Assembly: GCF_934561205.1 (NCBI RefSeq)
Contig: NZ_CAKTFU010000012.1
Coordinates: 1-64,000, forward strand
Length of the DNA stretch: 64,000 nt
Origin: an uncultured Gemmiger sp.
Lineage (GTDB): Bacteria; Bacillota; Clostridia; Oscillospirales; Ruminococcaceae
Direction: 5' to 3'
Shown: positions 24,794 through 32,081 of the stretch, one piece after another
Layout of the letters: every line of letters begins with the position of its first letter
Position numbering within the stretch: position 1 is the stretch's first letter
Made by a program: the position numbers and the translations under genes
Notes under the pieces: generated by a model
What the model was told of the DNA's origin: nothing
The model's database searches: none
What the model saw: the letters and a program-made list of their open reading frames with translations, nothing else

Positions 24794-24887
24794 ATAAGGG
24801 TTTGGGACTATCCCAACAAGCAATCGCCGCCCGGTCTGTGCCGGACGGCGATTTTCGGGAGTTGTAGCCACACTCCCTATGCTTGCT
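24794..24887 (-). other. Structured leader, copy 2 (upstream of giant anti-restriction gene)
   Basis: On the minus strand this repeats the element at 13111-13191: AGCAAGCATAGGGAGTGT, CTCCCGAAAA and TGCTTGTTGGGAT..TCCCAAACCCTTAT are shared, but the middle stem is ATCGCCGCCCGG/CCGGACGGCGAT (24823-24834, 24841-24852; 11 of 12 paired) instead of AAGCAC/GTGCTT. Different sequence with preserved pairing points to selection on structure. It ends about 20 bases before the gene start and overlaps the unused ATG. Confidence 0.65.
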
Positions 24888-25028
24888 GCGTTACTGAATC
24901 GTTCTTTTATCTCCGTAAAATGCGTTCTGTCACGCTTTCAAAGCCGTTTTCCGCAGTTTCCATAGGAATACCCTGCGTACTCCAAAAGCGTGTCTGGAAA
25001 ACCGCTTGCCGCAAGGCTTTTGAAGCCC

Positions 25029-25397
25029 CTAAACCGTGACACACCGCGCTTTTGCCCGCTGGCGGCGCTTGCGCTCGGCTGCATTGCGTCGGGCAGCATA
25101 GGGCGCACAGCGGTCACAGTATTTTGCACGGTTGCTGCGGGCGGGAAAGGGCTTGCCGCACAGCTCGCATTTCTTGCGGGTGTCCGCCGTGGCTGCAATA
25201 TCCGCGCACAGCTCCCGGTCTGCGGGCAGCACCGCTTCCCGGAAGTATCGGCAGAGCAGCGAATAGCTGATGGCCTGCACACAGACGCACGGCTCGCCGT
25301 CGTCCAGCAGCAGACAGCACCCGCGCACATTGTTGGCGCAATGGCATCGGGTCAGCTTTTTCACTCTGCGATGCTGCGCGTCATTCAGCCGAATCAT
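25029..25397 (-). CDS. Cysteine-rich VLP-type ICE protein
   Basis: 122 residues with ten or more cysteines in pairs: CHCANNVRGCCLLLDDGEPCVC near the N-terminus and a CELCGKPF..YCDRCA zinc-ribbon-like knuckle near residue 80-100, followed by a basic tail. Matches the cysteine-rich VLP family found between topB and the ArdA/LPD genes of Clostridia ICEs. Probably a zinc-binding nucleic-acid protein; role unknown. Its ATG overlaps the topB stop (ATGA). Confidence 0.8.
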   Translation of the reverse strand: MIRLNDAQHRRVKKLTRCHCANNVRGCCLLLDDGEPCVCVQAISYSLLCRYFREAVLPADRELCADIAATADTRKKCELCGKPFPARSNRAKYCDRCAPYAARRNAAERKRRQRAKARCVTV

Positions 25398-27472
25398 TTT
25401 CTCTGTTCGATACGGTAGTTCACATACTTTTCTCCCGTATCACACAGCAGCACCGTCCCGTCATAGGTCTTGCCCGTGCGCTCGGAGTACAGCCCCTTGA
25501 CTTTTGCCTTGCCGTCCTTTAGGAGCGCGGCGGCGATCTTCTTGGAAAAGACGGTTCTCCGGCTTTCAAAGAACTTGTCATTCTTCCACATGACAAAGCG
25601 GCAGGAGCGGTCAGAGCAGTAGAAATTCTTCTTGCCCTCATAGACATGGCTTTTGCAGCGGGGGCAGATGCCGACTGCTTCCTTTTCCGGCGCGAACAGC
25701 TTTTTGCCGTCCTCGGTGATGTGGGAATACCGCTTCACCAGTTCCCGCGTCATATCCTCGATTCCCTGCATGAAGCTCTGCGGGTCGTCGCTGCCCTTGG
25801 CGATCTCCGTCAGGCGGGTTTCCCATTCAGCGGTGAGCAGCGGCGATTTCAGCATATCCGGCAGAATAACGGCGAGATTGATGCCGTCCTTGGTCGGCAC
25901 AAGACTTTTGCCCTTGCGCTCGACAAATCCGGCAGAGAGCAGCTTTTCAATCATCGCTGCCCGCGTTGCCGGAGTTCCCAGCCCTTGCCGCTCTGCATCC
26001 TCCGGCATATCCTCCTTGCCCGCGTTCTCCATTGCGGACAGAAGCGAATCCTCGGTGTAGGGCTTGGGCGGCGTGGTGTAATGCTCGGAAACGGATACCG
26101 TGACCGTTTCAAAAATCTGCCCCTCGGCAAGCTCCGGCAGCGCCGCATCCTCTGCGCTGTCCTCGTCCGGCTTGGCTTTGAGCGTGGCGCGGAAACGGGC
26201 GTCAATGTCTTTCCAGCCTGCCGTCAGGATCGTTTTGCCCTTGGCGGTGAACGGCTTGCCGCCGCAGTCAAAAACCGCCGTAACGGTTTCATACTCCTGC
26301 GGCGCGGCAACGGCGCACAGCAGCTTGCAGCAGACAAGGGACATCAGCTTCTTTTCACTCTCCGGCAGTCCGTCAAAGCCGTTGCCTGCAAAGGCCGTCG
26401 TGGGAATAATCGCGTGGTGGTCGGAAACCTTGGCGCTGTTGATGACGCGCCTGATCTCCGGCGCAAGCTCTGCGCCCTGCATAAAGGGAAGCACTGGCAG
26501 CAGCGCCGCAACGAGATCGGTTGCCGTCTGCGCCATATCCTCGGTGAGATAATTGCTGTCGGTGCGGGGATAGGTCAGGAAGCGCTTTTCATACAGGCTT
26601 TGCGCATAGTCAAGGGTCTGCTTGGCGGTAAAGCCGTAAACGCGGTTGGCTTCCCTCTGCAACAAGGTAAGGTCAAAGAGCTTCGGCGGCAGCGCAGTTT
26701 TCCTTTCCTTTTTGAGAGAAACGCAAACGGCCTGCGACGCTTCGCAAGCCGTTTTCAGCGCATCCGCAGCGGCAGCGTCGGAAATGCGTCCGCTTTCCGC
26801 GTCCACGCCGCCGCAGCCGATATGCACGATGTGGTATTTCTCCTTGTGGAACATCGTAATTTTTCCGTCGCGCTCCACCAGCAGATTCAGCGTAGGCGAA
26901 AGCACCCGTCCCACATTCAGGGTCTTGTGATACAGCACGGAGAAAAGCCGCGTCGCATTGATGCCTACAAGCCAATCTGCCCGCGCACGGCACAGCGCCG
27001 ATTGATACAGCGCGTCGTATTCCGTTCCGGCTCTGCGTCCGGCAAAGCCCTCGCGGATGGCGCTGTCCTCCATTGAGGAAATCCAAAGACGGGAAAAGGG
27101 CTTCGTGCATCCGGCCTGCTCATAGACAAAGCGGAAAATCAGCTCACCCTCGCGCCCGGCGTCGCAGCCGTTCACCACCTCGGAAACATCGCTGCGGTGC
27201 AGCAGCTCTTTCAAAACGGCAAGCTGCTTTTCCTTGCCGGGAGTAGGGGCATATTTCCACGTCTGCGGCAGAATGGGAAGATCCTCATAGCGCCATTTTT
27301 TGTATCGCTCGTCATAGCTGCCTGCGTCTGCCATGCTGATAAGATGCCCGATGCACCACGACACCAGCAGCCCGTCGCCGGAAAGATACCCGTCCTTTTG
27401 CTCGGCAGCGCCCAACGCAAGGGCAACAGTCTTTGCCACGGATGGTTTTTCACAAATAATCAAAACGCTCAT
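25394..27472 (-). CDS. topB: DNA topoisomerase III (ICE-encoded)
   Basis: 692 residues. Toprim domain at the N-terminus (LIICEKPSVAKTVALALG; DxD-like region GCDAGREGELIF near 95), type IA catalytic core with the active Tyr in FLTYPRTDSNYL (about residue 307), and a C-terminal zinc-finger-like CPRCKSHVYEGKKNFYCSDRSC. A type IA enzyme that decatenates and relaxes single-stranded or nicked DNA during conjugative replication. ATG start, AGGAG 8 bases upstream; shares 4 bases with both neighbours. Confidence 0.93.
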   Translation of the reverse strand: MSVLIICEKPSVAKTVALALGAAEQKDGYLSGDGLLVSWCIGHLISMADAGSYDERYKKWRYEDLPILPQTWKYAPTPGKEKQLAVLKELLHRSDVSEVVNGCDAGREGELIFRFVYEQAGCTKPFSRLWISSMEDSAIREGFAGRRAGTEYDALYQSALCRARADWLVGINATRLFSVLYHKTLNVGRVLSPTLNLLVERDGKITMFHKEKYHIVHIGCGGVDAESGRISDAAAADALKTACEASQAVCVSLKKERKTALPPKLFDLTLLQREANRVYGFTAKQTLDYAQSLYEKRFLTYPRTDSNYLTEDMAQTATDLVAALLPVLPFMQGAELAPEIRRVINSAKVSDHHAIIPTTAFAGNGFDGLPESEKKLMSLVCCKLLCAVAAPQEYETVTAVFDCGGKPFTAKGKTILTAGWKDIDARFRATLKAKPDEDSAEDAALPELAEGQIFETVTVSVSEHYTTPPKPYTEDSLLSAMENAGKEDMPEDAERQGLGTPATRAAMIEKLLSAGFVERKGKSLVPTKDGINLAVILPDMLKSPLLTAEWETRLTEIAKGSDDPQSFMQGIEDMTRELVKRYSHITEDGKKLFAPEKEAVGICPRCKSHVYEGKKNFYCSDRSCRFVMWKNDKFFESRRTVFSKKIAAALLKDGKAKVKGLYSERTGKTYDGTVLLCDTGEKYVNYRIEQRK

Positions 27473-28242
27473 TCTTCATTCTCCTGTTCATCGGGATTGT
27501 TGGCGCTGTCTGCGTCCTCATCATCCCCGTATTCTTCGGCTTCATCATCCTCGTCAAAATCGAACTCGTCCAGCTCGTCGCCGCCCTTGACGCTGGATTT
27601 CGGCTTGCGCAGCTTGAAGTACCACAGCGCACCGCCGCCACCCGCAGCAAGGAACAGTACAAGGATCAGGATGCCGCCCGCATTGTTTTTCTTCTCCGGC
27701 GTCGGCTCGTCGGGCTGTTCGGGTTCCTCCGGCGTCGCTTCCTTTCCGGCACAATTCGTCATATCCGTTTTGCAGAGGGCGCAGTTCGTATTGACCTTGC
27801 CAGCGGTGCATTTTTCGGTGCAGGAGCAGACAATGGGCGTATTCTGGCTGTCGTCCTCCAACAGCGCCATCAGGTCGGCTTCGTCCACGGGATTTAAGAA
27901 ATATGTCTGATAGCGTTCTTCTTCCTCGTCCAGCAGCTTGTCATAGTCAATGACGATATACAGCGTATGCCCATTTCGGGTTTCCACGGTGATAAACTGC
28001 TTGTTTGTGTGTTTATCATAGAGAAGATCGCGGGTCGTGGCGATGCCGTCCTCGGTGAACGGAGCGCCGGGGACAATCGTATTGTCCTCCGGCTGCGTTT
28101 CCTCCTGCCACGTTTCGGGCGGCAGCTCGTCATCGTAGTAGTCGCCGCCGTCTGCATAGGCGACGGTGGCAAAGGCCGTCATGCACAGCACCGCGCAGAG
28201 CAGCGCGGCGAATACAGAGCGAAAATGCTTATTCCTCGTCAT
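27469..28242 (-). CDS. DUF4366-family secreted/membrane-anchored ICE protein
   Basis: 257 residues. Signal peptide (residues 1-30, ending FATVAYADG), an exported domain with a possible metal site of four cysteines (CSCTEKCTAGKVNTNCALCKTDMTNC, about 125-155), a Pro/Glu linker, one membrane segment (about 188-206) and an acidic C-terminus (DELDEFDFDEDDEAEEYG). This is the DUF4366 layout, always beside topB and DUF4315 in such ICEs; presumed part of the transfer apparatus at the cell surface. ATG start with AGGAGG; overlaps both neighbours. Confidence 0.85.
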   Translation of the reverse strand: MTRNKHFRSVFAALLCAVLCMTAFATVAYADGGDYYDDELPPETWQEETQPEDNTIVPGAPFTEDGIATTRDLLYDKHTNKQFITVETRNGHTLYIVIDYDKLLDEEEERYQTYFLNPVDEADLMALLEDDSQNTPIVCSCTEKCTAGKVNTNCALCKTDMTNCAGKEATPEEPEQPDEPTPEKKNNAGGILILVLFLAAGGGGALWYFKLRKPKSSVKGGDELDEFDFDEDDEAEEYGDDEDADSANNPDEQENEE

Positions 28243-28486
28243 CGGTCATGTCCTCCTGTTCGTGATAGGCAGTTTCCACGGGCGGCGCGTCGTTGCCGCC
28301 GCCGCGCAGGAAGTTCATCAGCTCGTCGCGGCTCATGCACATAGAGCGGACAAGATTAACGATTTCAAAGTTCTCCTGCTCGGTACGCTGAGCTTCCAGC
28401 TCTTTCAGCCTGTTTTGATACTCGGTGATTTTGCCGCGGGTCTTTTCGATCTCACGGTCAATGCGGTCAATTTTACTCATAGCCAT
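28229..28486 (-). CDS. DUF4315-family coiled-coil protein
   Basis: 85 residues. Residues 3-45 form a strongly predicted heptad helix (KIDRIDREIEKTRGKITEYQNRLKELEAQR), then MSRDELMNFLRGG and an acidic tail. Matches DUF4315, a small ICE protein accompanying the NlpC/P60 and DUF4366 genes. Two in-frame ATGs near the start; the first has AGGAG 10 bases upstream. Ends inside the DUF4366 start. Function unknown. Confidence 0.82.
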   Translation of the reverse strand: MAMSKIDRIDREIEKTRGKITEYQNRLKELEAQRTEQENFEIVNLVRSMCMSRDELMNFLRGGGNDAPPVETAYHEQEDMTDDEE

Positions 28487-28489
28487 AGG

Positions 28490-28945
28490 TTAGCAGCTCC
28501 TTTCATTCAACCGCTTTTCATAGCGGTATTTCATTTGTGCCGGATAGAGCGGCTGGGCAGGACGGCGGCTGCCTGTCCATGCCTTGCCGCCCGCAAGTCC
28601 GGCGTTCGTCCAGCCTGCGGCGCGTAGGCTCGCGCCGCTTTCGGTGTCTAAGGTGTAGGTGATAATTTTGTGGTAGCCCATCGCCCGCGCAGCCCGTGCC
28701 GCTGCCGCATAGAGGATGCTGCAAGCGTTCTTCGTGCCATCGCTGCACAGGCGGTTGACCTCCAGCGTAAAGCCGTCGTCCAAATAGCGGCTCACAGGCC
28801 GTCCCACAATGGCAACGGCACAAAGCCGCCCATTTTCAGCACAGCCAATGGAAAACTTGTGTCCGGCAACGGGCTTGTGGTGGCGGTGATGCTGCCGCAC
28901 AAACTCGTTCGCCTGCGCAAGAGAAACAGGAATCAGCGTCAGCAT
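28490..28945 (-). CDS. XF1762-family protein (acetyltransferase-like)
   Basis: 151 residues; FVRQHHRHHKPVAGHKFSIG, VGRPVSRYLDDG, EVNRLCSDGTKNACSILYAAA and KIITYTLDTESGASLRAAGW match the XF1762 family, whose pattern recalls GNAT acetyltransferases. Commonly carried by ICEs and phages; substrate unknown. AGGAGG lies 6 bases before the ATG. Fits between the NlpC/P60 and DUF4315 genes. Confidence 0.82.
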   Translation of the reverse strand: MLTLIPVSLAQANEFVRQHHRHHKPVAGHKFSIGCAENGRLCAVAIVGRPVSRYLDDGFTLEVNRLCSDGTKNACSILYAAAARAARAMGYHKIITYTLDTESGASLRAAGWTNAGLAGGKAWTGSRRPAQPLYPAQMKYRYEKRLNERSC

Positions 28946-28956
28946 GACCGACCTCC

Positions 28957-31131
28957 TTAGTTATACGGCGGTCTGGCGTAGGCGTAGAAATGCGCCTGCC
29001 AATAGCTGCTGTTCAGGTTGGAATAGGAGATCGGATCTCCGCAATGGATCATCATGGAATTGCCGACGTAGATTCCCACATGGCTAACGCCCGGTGTATC
29101 GTATGTTCCGACGAAAAACACGAGGTCACCCGGCTGCGGGTTGGAAACAGGGGTGGAAATGTTGTAAAGTCCCTGTGCGCCCAGCCTGCCCGTATTGCAC
29201 ACACCGCTGTTTGTCAGCACCCAGCTCACAAAGCCGGAGCAGTCAAAGGAGGTGGACGGACTGCTGCCGCCCCACACATAGGGGTTCCCCAAATACTTTT
29301 CGGCTTCTGTGATAACGGCGGCAAAGGTTTCGTCCTCCATTGCAGAGGGCGGAATCTCATATCCCTCCGGGCGGTTTGTGATGTACTTGGGGATATACTC
29401 GCTATCCCCGAACAGCTCCGGCTTATTGCCCAGCACCGACATATACAGCGCATATTTGGACAGCGTTTCTTCGTCCATGATATAGACGGGGATATGCGAG
29501 AGATCGAAGTTTTCCAGCTCGACGGTACAGATGTAATAGTTATACGGAACTTCTACCTCGTACTCGTTGCCCTCGCTGTCTGTCCGGGTGACGGTGCGGT
29601 AGCGCACCTCGGTCACGACGGTTTCCGTGAGAATATATTGTTTTTCAAAGAGCATTTGCAGCGTCCCTTGCACCTCGCTTGCCGTCCATGCGCCGTCATG
29701 CAACGCGGAGAGGATAGATGCCAGGACATAGGGATCGTGCTTGATTTCGTCAAGGTCATAGTGGTATTCGTCGTAATCATGGGTGCGTTCATAGGTGTCG
29801 AGATATTCTTGCAGCTCGGCTTCCAGCGCACAGTAGGCGGCTTCGGCGGCAAGAATGTCCGCGTCCTCCGACTGGTAGCTGGATGCTGCCACACCGCCGC
29901 CAGCCGCGCCCACCAGCGCAGAGCAGGATTGCAGCCCGCCGATCAGCATGACAATCAGCAGAAAACCAGCCAGAACGACCAGCACACCTTTCCAATGGCG
30001 GGCAACAAACTCCGCTGCTTCCTTTGCCTTTTCTGCCGCTTTTTTCGCTGCCGTCGCCGTGGCTTCTGCGGTTTTTTCGGCGCTTTTGGCGGTTGCCTGC
30101 GCGGTGCTGCCCGCAGCCTTTGCCGTTCGTGCAGCCTTGGCGTACTCACGCTTTAGACGCTGCTTCTGGAAAAAGCGATTAAGCGGATTGCCGGAGAGCA
30201 TTTCAGGGTTATCATGCAGCGCCTTTTGGTAGAGATATTCTGCATTGGCATTTACGGCTTTGCGCTCGGCCTTTTCCGCAGCGCGGTAGGGTTTCAGCTT
30301 GCGGTGACGGCGCCCCCAGCAAATTGCACCGCCTGCGCCATGCTCGGCAAGTTCCTCTGCCTTATGCCCACTTTCCACGCCGACGTTCTCATGCTCGACC
30401 TCATGGATTTTTCCGTGCGCCTGTACTGCGACCTCCCGCAGCGGACGGCCTAACGGATTCGGTTTCAGCTTGGGCGGGGACTTATCCACGGTATCAAAGC
30501 GCAGCTTGGTCTTGGCTGTGCCGCTGGCTTCATCAAAGACACGTTCCTTGCGCAGCACCCGTTTCTTGGGGATCGCTGCCTGCGCCGCATCCAGCTTGTC
30601 AGCGGCCTTTTCCGCACGGTGGATATGCTTGTGCAGCTCCGGCACGGCGCGTTCTTCCTCGGAAAACTGCAAACGGGACGCAGAATACCGCTGCTGCGCC
30701 GCATCGCGGGACATCCGCGCTGTCTGCCGCGCCTTGTGTGCGTCATGCTCTGCGGCCGCACGGTCAATGAGCTTTTCCGCTGTACCGCCCGGCACAGCGG
30801 ACGTTGGAATGTCCTGCGGGATATGAGAAATGGGGCTGCCGCCCTGCGGCTGAAACGGCTCGGCGCTTGGCTGCTGCGGCTTTGGCTGCTCCTTTTCCGG
30901 CTCTTTTTGCTCCTGCGGGCGGAGCTGCCGCCCGTGCTTTGGGGCATCCTCTGCCGGATTCATAGGTGTGTCGCGTTTTCCCATCTGGACGGGCTGCCCA
31001 TCCGGGGAAAGCTGTTTTTCCGCGTCGCGCTCGGAAATATAGATTTCTTCACCCGTGGTCTGATTGTCCAGCACTGCGCCGTCGCGGGTCATGCGCTGGG
31101 TGAGCTTATCGCGGGGCTTAAATTCTTTCAA
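28957..31131 (-). CDS. CD1108-type conjugation protein with C-terminal NlpC/P60 hydrolase
   Basis: 724 residues. The first ~380 are basic, Ala/Lys-rich and helical; a membrane segment follows (about 385-415, GVLVVLAGFLLIVMLIGG); the exported C-terminus ends in an NlpC/P60 domain with catalytic Cys in FDCSGFVSW (about 631) and His in GVSHVGIYVG (about 684). Such VirB1-like enzymes open peptidoglycan for the conjugation channel. TTG start, GGAGG 9 bases upstream; overlaps the upstream methyltransferase by 4 bases. Confidence 0.88.
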   Translation of the reverse strand: MKEFKPRDKLTQRMTRDGAVLDNQTTGEEIYISERDAEKQLSPDGQPVQMGKRDTPMNPAEDAPKHGRQLRPQEQKEPEKEQPKPQQPSAEPFQPQGGSPISHIPQDIPTSAVPGGTAEKLIDRAAAEHDAHKARQTARMSRDAAQQRYSASRLQFSEEERAVPELHKHIHRAEKAADKLDAAQAAIPKKRVLRKERVFDEASGTAKTKLRFDTVDKSPPKLKPNPLGRPLREVAVQAHGKIHEVEHENVGVESGHKAEELAEHGAGGAICWGRRHRKLKPYRAAEKAERKAVNANAEYLYQKALHDNPEMLSGNPLNRFFQKQRLKREYAKAARTAKAAGSTAQATAKSAEKTAEATATAAKKAAEKAKEAAEFVARHWKGVLVVLAGFLLIVMLIGGLQSCSALVGAAGGGVAASSYQSEDADILAAEAAYCALEAELQEYLDTYERTHDYDEYHYDLDEIKHDPYVLASILSALHDGAWTASEVQGTLQMLFEKQYILTETVVTEVRYRTVTRTDSEGNEYEVEVPYNYYICTVELENFDLSHIPVYIMDEETLSKYALYMSVLGNKPELFGDSEYIPKYITNRPEGYEIPPSAMEDETFAAVITEAEKYLGNPYVWGGSSPSTSFDCSGFVSWVLTNSGVCNTGRLGAQGLYNISTPVSNPQPGDLVFFVGTYDTPGVSHVGIYVGNSMMIHCGDPISYSNLNSSYWQAHFYAYARPPYN

Positions 31132-32081
31132 TGGGTATCACCTCCGATCCGTTCCCGTGCAAGGGAACAAAACTCCGTGTTCAGTTCGATGCCAATGTAA
31201 TGCCTGCCGTGCCGCTTCGCCGCAAGCCCCGTTGTGCCGCTGCCCATAAACGGGTCAAGGACAATGCCGCCATTGGGACAACCTGCCAGAATACAGGTTT
31301 CTGCCAGCAGGGGCGGATAGGCGGCAAAATGCCCGCCCTTGTAAGGCACGGTGTTGATAAACCACACATCGCGCTTTGCTCGGACGGGCGAGATCATGTC
31401 GTCGGTGATGCTGCCTTTTTCCCTCGGCTTATTGATATTCTGCGTCTGCGGCTGTCCCGGCACGGGAGTGGAATATTTGCCCACGCCGCGCCCTGCCTTT
31501 TTGCGCAGGGCGGTCGTGGGGGCAATGGGTTCGGCAATGGCAAGCCAGTCATAGAAATAGCGCCTGCTCTTGGTGAGCATGAAAATATGCTCATGGCTGC
31601 GGGTGCAGCGGTCTTTGGTACTCTCCGGCATGGGATTTCCCTTTGCCCAAATCACGTCATTGCGCAGATACCAGCCGTCGGCGCGGAGCGCAAAAGCCAG
31701 CATCCACGGAATCCCGATCATGTCCTTTTGTTTGCAGCCCCGCACCGCTTGGCAGAGGGAAATGTTCTGCCCGTTGCGTCCCTGCGGATATTTGGGGTCG
31801 CGGGTATCGCCCTTGCTACCTGTGCCGCAATAGCTGTCCGCGATATTTACCCACAAGGTTCCATCCGGGCGCAGCACTCGGCGCACCTCGCGGAATACCG
31901 CTGTCAGCCGCGAAATGTATTCCTCCGGCGTGGCTTCCCGCCCGATCTGTGCGTCCATGCCGTAATCCCGCAGTCCGTAGTAGGGCGGCGAGGTCACGCA
32001 GCAATGAACGCTGCTCTCCGGCAGGGCTTTCAGCACATTCAGACTGTCTCCGCAGAGAATGGTATCAAGCTCCATCGTCAT
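31128..32081 (-). CDS. Site-specific DNA methyltransferase (N4-cytosine/N6-adenine)
   Basis: 317 residues. Motif IV TSPPYYGLRDYG at 30-41 precedes the SAM-binding motif DPFMGSGTTG near residue 280, the beta-class order of DNA N-methyltransferases. Probably modifies the element's own DNA against restriction; no cognate nuclease is seen. ATG start with GAGGTG; its first bases overlap the end of virB4, and its end overlaps the NlpC/P60 gene, making the three a coupled set. Confidence 0.9.
   Translation of the reverse strand: MTMELDTILCGDSLNVLKALPESSVHCCVTSPPYYGLRDYGMDAQIGREATPEEYISRLTAVFREVRRVLRPDGTLWVNIADSYCGTGSKGDTRDPKYPQGRNGQNISLCQAVRGCKQKDMIGIPWMLAFALRADGWYLRNDVIWAKGNPMPESTKDRCTRSHEHIFMLTKSRRYFYDWLAIAEPIAPTTALRKKAGRGVGKYSTPVPGQPQTQNINKPREKGSITDDMISPVRAKRDVWFINTVPYKGGHFAAYPPLLAETCILAGCPNGGIVLDPFMGSGTTGLAAKRHGRHYIGIELNTEFCSLARERIGGDTH

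Noticed and set aside
24900..25028. Possible small gene between leader copy 2 and the Cys-rich gene
   Set aside because: Open frames here lack ribosome-binding sites and recognisable sequence; only a weak hairpin is present.
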